64,000 nucleotides of DNA from contig MU001497.1 in assembly GCA_010093485.1 (NCBI GenBank), positions 1,295,773 to 1,359,772 of the forward strand, read 5' to 3'. The DNA is from Karstenula rhodostoma CBS 690.94 (Eukaryota; Ascomycota; Dothideomycetes; Pleosporales; Didymosphaeriaceae). Shown here piece after piece: positions 25,020-36,484 of the stretch. The notes beneath the pieces were generated by a model. That model did no database searches, was not told where the DNA came from, and saw only the letters and a list, made by a program, of their open reading frames with translations. Both the position numbers and the translations under genes were made by a program. Numbering within the stretch: the first letter of the stretch is position 1; the number at the start of each line of letters is the position of its first letter.

Positions 25020-25536
25020 ATAATAGAACTAGACTAGAAGAAAGGAAAGAATTATATATAAAATATTAGTAATAGAGATAAAGCTAATAGGTACTTATAT
25101 ATAAGTTTATAAAGTAGCTTATATTATAAGTTATATAACTATAATTCTACTAAAAGTATAAAATTCTAGAAATATTAAGTCTTAGTAGGAGTAAAGTAAA
25201 TACTCTTACTAAGAGGGTAGAATCTATAGGAGTAGACTAGGGGATTTTAAAATAATAAAAATTAAAATAACTAGTATATAATTTAAGAAAATTTTTATAT
25301 AGTTTCTATTTTTTATAATTAATTTTAAATATTATTTAGAAGTAGTTTACTTTTATACCTAAATTAAAGCTATTTATATATATAAATACTTAGTTTTCTT
25401 TTAATATTATTATATTATATTATATTATAGTATAGAATTATTATCTAACCTTATATTTACTTCTATTATATCTTATTCTTTAAATAATCTTTAAGGTATA
25501 GATTTAGATTAGGTATATAGAAAACCCCTTATAATA
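25020..25536 (+). repeat. 5' LTR of gypsy-1
   Basis: About 517 bp, starting TATTATAATTATAATAGAAC and ending CCCCTTATAATA. It matches 35956-36484 throughout. Confidence 0.85.
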
Positions 25537-25559
25537 TTTTAACTATTTAAGAATTTAAG

Positions 25560-28400
25560 TTAATATAGTATTACTAAATATATCTACTAGTATAGGAGGC
25601 TTAAGTAGAAGCTTAACTTTAGGCCTAGCTAGTAGTCTAGCTACTCTCTTAGCTATATAAGCTAAGAAGATAGAATAGCTTAAAGCTTAGCTAACTACTA
25701 TTTTAGAGTAGATATAGACTTTAGTAGTAATAACTAACTTAATATAAGTTAACTTTAAGATTCTAGAAAATTATAATAAAGAAGTTAAAAGTAACCTTAA
25801 AACTTTTCTTATAAATATAAAATTATACTATAAGTATAATAGTAATATATTTAGAAATAACTAGACTAAAGTTCTAGTAGCTATAATATATATAATAGAA
25901 AAGGCTATAGAATAGATATACCCTATTATTAAAGACTTTCTAGTATATAAAATAGAGCTAGATAGATAGGATAATAAAACTATAAAAGTATTTAAATTCT
26001 AAAGAGGATTTAAGAAATAAATTAAGATTATATTTAATAAAATAGATAAAGAATAATAAATTAAATAATTTATCTAATATATTAAGTAAATAGAATTAGC
26101 TAGAAAATACTCTACTATATTCTAATAGCTCTAGGCTAAAATTAATTAGAATAATACCCTACTATAGGTAGTATACTATAATAGCTTAAAGGAGTTAGTT
26201 AAGAATAAATTACTCTATTATAAGAAGCCTAATAGTCTAAAAACTCTAATTAAACTAGTAGTATAAATTAACTATTAATTATATAAATAATAGCTAGAAA
26301 AGAAAGAATTTACTAAACTAGTATTTAGTCTAAGGGCTAATATATAGAAGCTATATTATAAGTAAAGAAATTATAATAGAGATATAATTATAGGAGATAA
26401 GGCCTATAAAAAGAAGGAATAAACCTTATAGTAAAAGAAGTAGAATAATATCTAATAATTAAAAATAAGACTTATCTAAACTATAGAGAGAAAGTATACT
26501 TTAAGACTAAATATTTTTTTAAAAAGTTCTAGAATAAGTAAGTCTAAATAATAAAGATAGCTATAGTAATACTATAGTCTAGAACCCCTATACTACTATA
26601 GGGGAATATTATAGATAATAAATTTAAAACCTCTAAACTACTAATAGAAGTCTAGTAAATAACTAATAAAAAGAATATTATAAACTAAATCCTATAAAAC
26701 CTATATTAAATATATAAAAATAGTAAATACTTTATACTAGTTTAAAACTATAAGATTAAGATTATAGGTATAAATACTAACTAAATATACTATAGGATAA
26801 TAGAAAAGTAAGGTAGAATACTAGCCCTAGTATAGTAAATTTAAATAAATAATAACTATTTAATAATTATATAGTAGTACTATAGATTTACTAAATATAA
26901 ATACTATAAAAGGAAAAAAGATATAGTAGTAAAAGTACTTAGTAAATTAGAGTATAAAGGAATACTAAAAGAAGATTATACTATAGAGTTATACTATATA
27001 TATAGGTATAAGGAATAGAAAGAATACTATAATACCTTAAAATAGTATTAATATTACTTATAGTATTATTTAATATACTAGAAATAGAAATATATAGTAG
27101 AATATTAGCCTATAAAATATAACTTAAAAAAAACTAAAAAGCTTTATAAGTATAATAATAATACTTATCTCTTATAAAAAAACCTAAAATATATATAATA
27201 AGTTTAATAGGAAGACTATAACTATATAAAGGAATATCTAGAATATCTTAGTAAAAAGAAAGAAATTACTAATAGCTAATAGAAAAAATATTATAAATCT
27301 ATTATATTATATAACTATTTAGTTATAAGATACTCTATATACTAAAATTAAGTAAGTAAAGAAGAACTTATTTAAATTCTTAAGGTAGAATAATACTAAA
27401 AGTATATATATTAGAATTACCCTAAAACCCCTTAGAAACACTAATAGAGTAACTAGAGATAATATATAAAAGAGTTTAAGAAAATAAAAGACCTATAATA
27501 TAATAACTATTTACTATATAATAAATATAAGTATATAAAAGTCTATAATAAAACTTAAATAATATTAAAAAACTAGGATACTACTAGGTAATAAGCTAAG
27601 CTAGTAAAGGTATTATAAAGGCTTAGAGAGTAAATAAAAATAGTAAGGCTATAGAATTCTATATAAAAAAATAAATTATAGTTAAAGAATTCTAAGTAAA
27701 TATACTAATAGACCCTAGTACTACTAGATATCTAATTTTATTTAGGATAGTAAAAAAATATAACTTACTATATTAAAATAAAATAGAACTAGTCTAATTA
27801 AAATAGTAAATAGGATATTTTTCTAAAGGTATAATAAAGGCTAGTTATACTTTAAAATACTACTATTACTAGTAAATATTAAAGGATTTAAGAGCTAATA
27901 TAGCTTTATTATAATAAATATAGAAAGCTTTAAAGCTATTATAGACTATAACTAGTTATTAAAAAATAATCTAAATATTAACTAAAAAAGTTAAATAATA
28001 TATAGCTAAGAATTAATATTATAGATTACTAGTATAAGGTATCTATAGAAAGTAAAGTAAAAAGCTCTAGATACTTTAACTAAGTAGGCTATATAATAAT
28101 AGACTAAAAGGATTTTAGCTACTAAAATTATTAGAATTCTAAAAAAAAATCTAAAATAAGTATAAATTATCTAGGTATAATACTTAGATCTCTAGGTTAT
28201 AAAAAAACTATTAATAATTTTACTAAAATATAAAAAGTATATAGAACTCTTTAAAGAAATTAAAAGGAAAGAACTACTAGATTACTAAAAATAAAATTAT
28301 AAAATATTTCTAGAAAAGAATATAAAACTATAACTAAAATAGCTAAGGCTAATATTAGTAAACTAAGAAAAAGAAGTATAAAAGTACTTATAAAAGAACT
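25560..28400 (+). pseudogene. gypsy-1 gag, protease and start of RT
   Basis: This is the first half of the gypsy polyprotein. The part up to about 26450 has the position and charged composition of gag; no zinc knuckle could be read. Protease should lie before 28150, but the D-S/T-G site was not found with certainty. From about 28195 the sequence matches the RT lead-in: LPKYKKYIELFKE (family LPxEYxxFxDVFxE), then LEKNIKLQLK (LxxGxxPPxxP) and NQEKEVQKYLQKN with Q restored at stops. The C-f retroposon enters at this point, in the codons of QKN. Confidence 0.75.
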
Positions 28401-29050
28401 TTTTTTTTTTTTTTTTTTTTAATATAAAGTTACTATTATAACTATCTAGTAATAAAGAAATATCTAGAAGTACTATATAGTTCTATTAAATAGCTCTAAA
28501 GGATAGTACTATTTATAATAAAAGAGAAAAAAGGGCGCCTATAGTACTAAACTTAATTAACTAAGTATTAACCTACCTATATATATTATATAATATAGTA
28601 ATACTATAATACTATATAATACTAGTAAGGTAGTATACTCCTTATTTACTAATACCTAATATATAATTATAGAGAAGTCGCGAAATATTAAAAATATTAT
28701 AAAATATTAATAATATTATAATTTAAAAAAGAATATAAAAGAGAGATTACCTACTAGTAGTAAGTAACTTATAGTATTATATATAAAGGCTAGCTTTTAT
28801 AGAAAAAGACCTATACTATATCTCTATTAAAATAGCTAATAATAATAAGTAACTAATTCTTAGTAATAAATATAATATAGTATATACTAGTAATAAATCT
28901 ATTAGTAACCTAGATATATCTAACTATATATATTATAAGATTTAATATATTATCTAGTAAGTTAACCTCTATTAGTATAATAATTAATCTAGTATATAAA
29001 TACTATAAGTTATAGCTATAGACTATATAATTATAGAGTCTATTAGTAAG

Positions 29051-29086
<36 letters not shown>

Positions 29087-29372
29087 TTACTAATCTAAGG
29101 TAGAATTACCTCTATAATAGTTAACTAGAAATAGGGACTTTACTAGTAAGTAGTAAGAGCTAATTATAATAGTTTTTAAAAGTTAAAAGGAGCTAGACTT
29201 TATAGTAAAAGTAATTATAATTAAGTTAAAATAACTTATATAGTTAATAAATATAGAATAGGTAGTAGTAACTTTATAGAATATATAAGAAAGTAGCGGG
29301 TAATATTAATAGTAATAATAAGTAAGTAATATTAATAGTAATAATAGATAAATAGTATTAATAGTAATAGTA

Positions 29373-30653
29373 ATATTATATATAATTACTATAAGGGTAG
29401 GTAAATTAATAAAGTAAGGGGGATAAAAAGGTATATTATACTTTACTAATATATAAATAAAGGGGGACTAAAAAAGTAGCTAAGGTTTACCTAGTATCTA
29501 TATATAGGCTAACTAAAAAAGGTATAGTACTAAGCTAGTTAAAATAGACTTAGTATATACCTACTAATATATTAGAAATCTAATAATAGAGAGTTAATAA
29601 GGTATTAAAAAGAATAGTTTTTATTAAGACTAGAAGAAAAATATATATAGATAAGTACTACTATTTATATTACTTTCTCCTATCCTATACTCTATTAGTT
29701 ATTAATAATATATATATAAAAAAAGAAAAGAATATAAGTAAAATATCTATCCCTAATATATTATAAATCCTACTTAATAATATAGTATAATACTTATAGT
29801 TCTAGACTTACTAATATATTATCTATACCTTAGAATTAATCTAACTAATAAATCTATATAGGTAGTAATATACCTATTCCCTACTATCTATCTAAGAATA
29901 CTAATAACTAATACCTATAATAAAGTAAAAAAGTATAATAAGAGTATTTAAATAATAATAGTAATAATAGGTAATAGTTATAATATCTAAGAAATTAAGA
30001 GCTAGCTAGAATCTAAATTTAAAGTATATATAAATATAAAAGAAGTACTTAAACTATATAAGCTAAGTTAGCTAGTAATATAATACTTATTATCTCCTAG
30101 CTATAAATATATACTATAGTAATAAGAGATATAAGATATATAAAATTACTATAATAATAAAAAAAAGACTAAAGAGGATAAGAAGTTTATAATAAAAATA
30201 ATAAGTAATAAAGTAAGTATTTACTAGATATAAGAGATTCTATATAGTATAGTAGTATAAGTATAAATAATAATAATAGTAATAGTAAAAGAGTTTTAAG
30301 TCTTATCTTAAGTTTTAAGTATAGAGTCTATAAGGTAATATATAAAGAATAAAGAATAAAAAATAAAGAATAAGAATAGGAATAATAACTATATATAGTT
30401 AGTATTTAATAATAGTAATAGGGGTATATAGTATTTAATTATAAAATACTAAGTATAGGAGCTTAGTATTATATTAATAGTAAAATAAAGTAATAAGGAT
30501 TATAATATAGTTAACTAGTATCTAGTTATAATTAGTAGCTTTTAATAGATCTTAATAACTAGTTCTAGGGAAAGATAGTAATTAAATAAACTTAACTTAG
30601 TAAAGTAAGGATTTTAAATAAATAAATAAAAAGGTAATTAACTAATACTAGTC
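29373..30653 (-). mobile_element. D retroposon D1, full length (about 1.28 kb)
   Basis: One of three ~1282 bp D copies (with D2 and D3). It sits in the (AGTAAT)n tract of C-f, so its duplication (about AGTAATAGTAAT) merges with the microsatellite. Its own 3' end is at the left (complement of CTATAAGGGTAGGTAAATT). Read left to right, 30000-30380 gives an asparagine/glutamine- and lysine-rich peptide-like stretch, but no domain is recognised and the stretch runs against the retroposition strand. Confidence 0.75.
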
Positions 30654-30654
30654 T

Positions 30655-30781
30655 AGTAATAGTAATAGTAATAGTAATAGTAATTATAATAGTAATAGTA
30701 ATAGTAATAGTAATAGTAATAGTAATAGTAATAGTAATAGTAATAGTAATAGTAATAGTAATAGTAATAGTAATAGTAATA
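30655..30781. repeat. (AGTAAT)n microsatellite
   Basis: About 20 copies of a 6 bp unit with one interruption near 30681. It is an internal feature of all C elements, and its length varies between copies. Confidence 0.95.
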
Positions 30782-31010
30782 GGGTAATATACTAAGCTAT
30801 AAGCTATAAGCTATAGATAAAAGTTAAGGATATTAGTAAGTATAAATAAAGAGAGTTAGTATTAAATAATAGTTAGTATTATACTAATAATTAAAAAAGT
30901 ATAAAAATATATAAAATAAGTATTAAAGAAGGATAAAAAGCTCCCTCCTATTATAAATATACTATATAGTCCTATAGGCCTGGATTAGAATCCAGGCTAA
31001 TAAAAGAACT

Positions 31011-32054
31011 TAGAATAGAAGTATATTTAGAAAAGTTATAGTCCTATAGCTTTTCTAATTCTATAGGTATCTAAAAAGAATAGTAAGCTATAACTCTATA
31101 TAAATTATAGATAGCTAAATAATACTATAATTAAAAATTAGTATCTATTATCTTTAATTATAGAGCTTATAGATTATCTCTAAGGAACTAAGTAATTTAT
31201 AAAATTTAATATATATAATAGATATTACTATATATAAATTACTAAAGGGTATAAATAAAAAATAATATTTAGAACTAAGTATACTCTTTATAAATACTAA
31301 GTTATACTATTTAAATTAATAAATACCCCTATAATATTTTAGGTAGTTATATATTATATACAATCACTATAAGGGTGGGTAAATTAATAAAGTAAGGGGG
31401 ATAAAAAAACGCGTTATACTTTACTAATACACGAATAAAGGGGGACTAAAAAAGCGGCTAAGGCTTACCTAGTATCTATACGTAGGCTAACTAAAAAGGG
31501 TATAGTGCTAAGCTAGTTAAAACGGGCTTAGCGCGTGCCTGCTAATATATAAGAAATCCGATAATAGAGAGTCGATAAGGTATTAAATTAGGTAGTTATT
31601 AATAAGATATAATATAAATACTTAAATATATTCTATATAATATACCTTAATAATATACTTATCTACTTTACTAGAATACTAAAGAAATATATTAGATATA
31701 TAAAAAAAGTACTTAAGAAGATAAAGAAATATTAGTTACTTTTCTATCTAAATAAATATAAGTTCTATATTACTAAAATAGAGTATCTAGAATTTATTAT
31801 TTTAAAAGAAAGTATATTAATAGATCTAAAGAAGATTACTATAATATAGAAATAGCTAGTTTCTAAGTTAGTAAAGAATATCTAGTTCTTTTTAAAGTTT
31901 ACTAACTTCTATTAGAAGTTTATAAAAGACTATTCTAAAACTATTATACTACTAATAGATTTTATAAAGAAAAGTAATAATAAAATTATATAACTAATTT
32001 AAAAAAGGCTATTAGAGGTATTTAGGAAATTATAGGTAATATTCCTAATAGTCC
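31011..32054 (+). pseudogene. gypsy-1 reverse transcriptase, palm part
   Basis: The frame continues after C-f. The catalytic box at 31640-31663 reads IYLNNILI, that is VYLDDILI after undoing two GAT-to-AAT changes. The linker to RNase H follows: IEYLEFII (VEFLGFIV), then FFLKFTNFYQKFIKDYSK (FLGFxNFYRRFIxxYSK), a hallmark of Ty3/gypsy. D4 interrupts it at 31351-31587, upstream of the YLDD box. It ends where C-g enters at 32055. Confidence 0.88.
31351..31587 (-). mobile_element. D retroposon D4, short copy (237 bp)
   Basis: Flanked by TTAGGTAGTTAT (31339-31350 and 31588-31599), a 12 bp duplication. It is one of the least mutated D copies, keeping ACAATCACTA, AACGCG, ACACGAATAAAG, TAGCGCGTGCCTGC and GTCGATAAGG. 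Its own 5' end is TTTAATACCTTAT, nearly the same breakpoint as D5, so short D copies may be a real subfamily. Confidence 0.82.
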
Positions 32055-33320
32055 TTTTTTTTTTTTTTTTTTTTAATATAAAGTTACTATTATAACTACC
32101 TAGTAATAAGGAAATATCTAGAGGTACTATATATTTCTATTAAATAGCTTTAAAAGATAGTACTATTTATAATAAGAGAGAAAGAAGGGTACCTATAGTA
32201 CTAGGCTTAATTAACTAAGTATTAACCTACCTATATATATTATATAATATAGTAATACTATAATACTATAATATTATATAATACTAATAGAATAGTATAC
32301 TCCTTATTTACTAATATCTAATATATAATTATAGAAAAGTTATAAAATATTAAGAATATTATAATTTAAAAAAGAATATAAAAGAGAGGTTACTTACTAA
32401 TAGTAAGTAATTTATAGTACTATATATAAAGGCTAGCTCTTATAGAAAGAAACCTATACTATATCCTACTCTATTAAAATAGCTAATAATAATAAGTAAC
32501 TAATTCTTAATAATAAATATAATATAGTATATACTAGTAGCGAGCCTATTAGTAATCTAGATATATCTAACTATATATATTATAAGATCTAATATATTAT
32601 CTAGTAAGTTAACTTTTATTAATATAATAATTAATCTAGTATATAAATATTATAAGTTATAGCTATAAACTATATAATTATAGAGTCTATTAGTAAGTTT
32701 TTTATATATATATATATATATAGTATTACTAACCTAGAGTAGAATTATCTTTATAGTAGTTAACTAGAAATAGAGACTTTATTAGTAAATAATAAAAGCT
32801 AATTATAATAGTTCTTAAAAGTTAAAAGGAACTAGACTTTATAGTAAAAGTAATTATAATTAAGTTAAAGTAACCTATATAATTAATAAATATAGAGTAG
32901 ATAGTAGTAGCTTTATAGAATATATAAGGAAGTAGTAAGTAATATTAATAGTAATAATAGGTAAGTAATATTAATAGTAATAATAGGTAGGTAATATTAA
33001 TAGTAATAATAGGTAGGTAATATTAATAGTAATAATAGGTAAGTAATATTAATAGTAATAATAAGTAGGTAATATTAATAGTAATAGGAATAATAATTAG
33101 GTAATATACTAAGCTATAAGCTATAAGCTATAGGTAAAAGTTAAGGATATTAATAAGTATAGGTAAGAAGAGTTAGTATTAAATAACTATTAGTTAGTAT
33201 TATACTAATAATAAAAAAAGTATAAAAATATATAAAATAAGTATTAAAGAAGGATAAAAAGCTCTCTCCTATTATAAGTATACTATATAGTCCTATAGGC
33301 CTAGATTAGAATCCAGGCTA
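32055..33320 (-). mobile_element. C retroposon C-g, complete uninterrupted copy (1266 bp)
   Basis: The best reference copy of the family. The T-tract (32055-32073) is followed by AATATAAAG, and the hairpin end ATCCAGGCTA lies at 33320. The duplication is CCTAATAGTCC (32044-32054) and CCTAATAGCCC (33321-33331), differing by one C/T change. Internal parts in order from the own 3' end: the variable (CTATAATA) block, a TATA-rich block, the TAATATTAATAGTAATAATAG repeats (about 32940-33100), then AAGCTATAAGCTATAAG and the terminal hairpin. No coding motif was found. Confidence 0.87.
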
Positions 33321-35300
33321 CCTAATAGCCCTACTTTTATAAATATTTAACTTATAAAAACTAGTAAGGGTTAAAATAGATATATCTAATTATATATTAA
33401 GAGTAATTCTCTTATAACTAAATAAAAATAAAAAATAGAGATTAGTATTTTATTATTTATAAAAAATTTTAAAAGTAGAACTTACCTATAATATTTATAA
33501 TAAGAAACTACTAGTAATAATAAATATTTTTAAATAATAGAAAGTATAACTTATAGGAGCCTATTTTAAGGTAGAAGTATAGATAGATTACTAGAACCTT
33601 ACTAGCTTTATATTAACTAAAAAGCTTAACTAATAATAAGTATAATAAATAGAATTCTTAGTAAACTTTAATTTTATAATTTACTATTAACTTATAATTC
33701 TTAATAGTATAGTAGATACTTTAAGTAAATAATTAGACTTAACTAAGGATAAAGTTAAGCTATATAATATAGTACTATATAAATATAAAAATAGTATACT
33801 TAAGTATAACTAGCTAAAGATTAGAGTATAAATAACTAGTCTAAAGTATATAAAACTAGAAATATAAAACTTTTAGGACTACTAAAAACTTAATTAAGGC
33901 TAAAAAGAGGAATATAATCTCTTTAAGTATAATTTTAATAAAACTAGATAAGACTACTAATAGTAAATTATTATTAATAATAGATATATACTTATTCTAA
34001 TTAGAAGACTATATAAATTAAGAGAATAGAAATATCTAGGTATTAAAGAAATAATATATTATATTATAAATAAATATACTATCCCTAAGCTTAAGTAATT
34101 AGTTATAATAGAGATAAGTAACTATTTAGCTTATTATAAAAATAAGTCTAAGAGATATAAGCCTTATAGACTCCTATAATTACTACCTATAGTAAAATAA
34201 CTATAATAAAGTATAATTATAGATTTTATTATAAAACTTCTAAAATTACTATAGTTAAGGATAAAGTATATATATAATACTATTATAGTAATAGTATATA
34301 GACTTATAAAGATAGCTAAGTTTAGGCCTATAAAAGAGTTTATAATAGTAAAAGAACTAGCCTATAAGGTTAATAATATATTATTCTTTAAGTATAAATT
34401 ACTAAAAGAATTTATTATAAATAGAGATAAACTTTTTACTTTAAAGTACTAGAATACTTTTACTATAGCTCTAAAAATAAACTAAAAGCTATTAATAAAC
34501 TTCTACTCTAAAATAAATAAATAAATAAATAAATAAATAAAATATATAAATTAAATACTTAAGTAGTATTTATAATTTTATATTAATAAGTAATAGAATA
34601 ACTAAGTAAAACTTCTACTAAATATATAGTTAGTATATAATAGCTTAAGGTTAGGTATAATAGAATACTTACCCTACTATATAAATTATAAATATAAGCT
34701 AGTTACTTATTAAAATCTAAAAGATATAGAAAGTATCTCTACTAGAGCCTAAAATAAAGCTTAGAAGATAAAGAAACTTTATAAAGTCTTATAAAAAAGG
34801 ATTATCTATAGAGCCTTTATAGTATTTAAGAATATAAATATATAAAAGATTAAAAAACTAATTTTTAAAAAAGGGGATAAAGTTTTCCTATTATAGAAAA
34901 ATCTAAAAATAAAATAACTAAGTAAGAAACTAGATTATCTTTAGATAAAACCTTTTAAAGTTTAAGAAATAAAAAAACTAGTTATAACTAAACTACTTCT
35001 ACTAATAAGTATAAAAATATACTTTATTTTTTATAAATTATTTTTAGATCTAGTACCTCTAAATACTCTAATTAAGATCTAGCTAGAGTTAAAAAATAAT
35101 AAGTATAAAGTTAAAGTAATTAAGAACCTATAAATAATTAAGAATTAGTAAAAATATCTAGTTAAGTAGAAAGAATAAATAGAATAGTATAATATTTAGG
35201 AACTAAAAAGAAACCTAATAAACTATAAAAAACTACTAAAAAACTTCTACTAGTTAATAATAAAAAATTAACTTTAAAGGGGTTTATTAATAAAGATATT
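33321..35300 (+). pseudogene. gypsy-1 RNase H, integrase and chromodomain
   Basis: RNase H starts near 33367 with RVKIDISNYILRVILL (RVETDASDYALGAVLS in the family). It continues with VFYYL, ELTYNIYNKKLLVIINIFK (YDxELLAIVxAFK) and INLTSF-like motifs. The integrase zinc-finger region precedes 34200. The core begins with IIDFIIKL near 34216 (MDFITxLP). It continues with IVIVYRLIKIAKFRPIKEFI, where the family has D in place of the Y, and INRDKLFT near 34428 (SDRDxLFTS). A chromodomain-like end near 35105-35240 reads YKVKVIKN, then KYLVK-KE and LKRNLINYKKLLKNFY, matching YxVExIL, YLVKWKGY and W-P-NLxNxxxLLxxF. This places the element among chromoviruses. Confidence 0.87.
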
Positions 35301-35941
35301 AATTTAAAATTAGAAAAAAAGTTAGAAAAGGTAAAAAAAATTAATAATAGAAGAATTAGTCTATAATTAGCTTAGATTAGTTAAGGGTCTATATAGTAAT
35401 AATATAGAAGTAGTACTAATATTTATACTTTTTAAAGCCCCCTTTTTTAGATAATCTAGTATACTAAATATATAAATATTATAAATTATAAATAACTACT
35501 TCTACTTTTCTATCTCTATAATCTCTACTTTTAGGTAAGCCTTAATATAGAGAAAAGTAAAATATTTTTTATACTTTTTAAACTAAATATATTTTTACTT
35601 TTTTTTAGAAACCTAAAGACTATACTCTATATTAATAGTAATATATATAGTATACTTTCTAGTTAAAGTATTTATAAAATACTTTAGAACCCTCTTCTCT
35701 ATATAATAAGTATACTTTATTAGTATTACTAGACTATAATAATAAACCTTATTAGTATAAATATAATAATAATTAGTTAATAATTATTTTAGTACTTTAG
35801 GTATAGTTAGGGAAGCTTAAGAAATCTAGAGGAGAAGATAATACTATATCTAAAGGTATAGAAGGATAAATTTTTATACCCTTAAACTATACTATAATAG
35901 TAGGTTATAAGGTAATAATAGAGTATTAAAATAATAATCTT

Positions 35942-35955
35942 AAAAAGAGGGATAA
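35942..35955 (+). promoter_or_regulatory. polypurine tract of gypsy-1
   Basis: AAAAAGAGGGATAA directly before the 3' LTR, the expected plus-strand primer site. Confidence 0.7.
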
Positions 35956-36484
35956 TATTATAATTATAGTAGAACTAGACTAGAAAAAAGGAGAGAATTA
36001 TATATAAAATATTAGTAATAGAGATAAAACTAATAAGTACTTATATATAAACTTATAAAATAGCTTATATTATAAGTTATATAACTATAATCTTCCTAAG
36101 AGTATAAAATTCTAAAAGTACTAAGTCTTAATAAGAGTAGAGTAGATACTCCTACTAAAAGAGTAGGATCTATAGGAGTAAATTAAGAAATTCTAAAATA
36201 GTAAGGATTAGAATAATTAATATATAATTTAGAAGGATTTTTATATAGTTTCTATTTTTTATATTTAACTTAAAATATTATTTAGAAGTAGTTTACTTTT
36301 ATACCTAAATTAAAGCTATTTATATATATATAAATATTTAGTTTTCTCTTAGTATTATTATATTATATTCTATTATAGTATAGGATTATTATCTAATCTT
36401 ATATTTACCTCTATTATATCTTATTTCTTAAATAATTCTTAAGGTATAGACCTAGGTTAGGTATATAGGAAACCCCTTATAATA
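35956..36484 (+). repeat. 3' LTR of gypsy-1
   Basis: About 529 bp, matching the 5' LTR, with differences mostly C/T and G/A plus a few small indels. It is followed at once by a truncated C element. Confidence 0.85.

Larger units (their letters stand above)
28401..30999 (-). mobile_element. C retroposon C-f, complete, with D1 inside
   Basis: A T-tract begins the insert at 28401 and the intact hairpin GGCCTGGATT/AATCCAGGCTA ends it at 30999. ATAAAAGAACT (11 bp) is duplicated at 28390-28400 and 31000-31010, and removing one copy with the insert rejoins the gypsy-1 RT frame. Subtracting D1 (29373-30653) leaves about 1.3 kb. No RT or other protein motif is seen. The hairpin still has its TG and CA, which are lost in most other copies. 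Confidence 0.85.
25020..36484 (+). mobile_element. Ty3/gypsy chromovirus (gypsy-1) with nested insertions
   Basis: Direct LTRs at 25020-25536 and 35956-36484 bracket gag, pol with RT, RNase H and integrase, a C-terminal chromodomain and a polypurine tract. The span is 11.5 kb, but about 4.1 kb is later insertions: C-f with D1 (28401-31010), D4 (31351-31599) and C-g (32055-33331), each with its own target duplication. The original element was thus about 7.3 kb. No matching 5 bp duplication flanks the LTRs (GTAAT left, CTACT right). The outer flanks are different C copies that overlap in sequence, so one side was rearranged after insertion. Confidence 0.9.

Noticed and set aside
30655..30781. 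Regular short repeats resembling a CRISPR array
   Set aside because: The unit is a 6 bp microsatellite without spacers, it sits inside a C retroposon, and the genome is fungal.
30971..30999. Terminal hairpin of C read as a Helitron 3' end
   Set aside because: C has a poly-A end and ~11 bp target duplications, which Helitrons lack. The hairpin is at the very terminus, not about 10 bp before a CTRR end.
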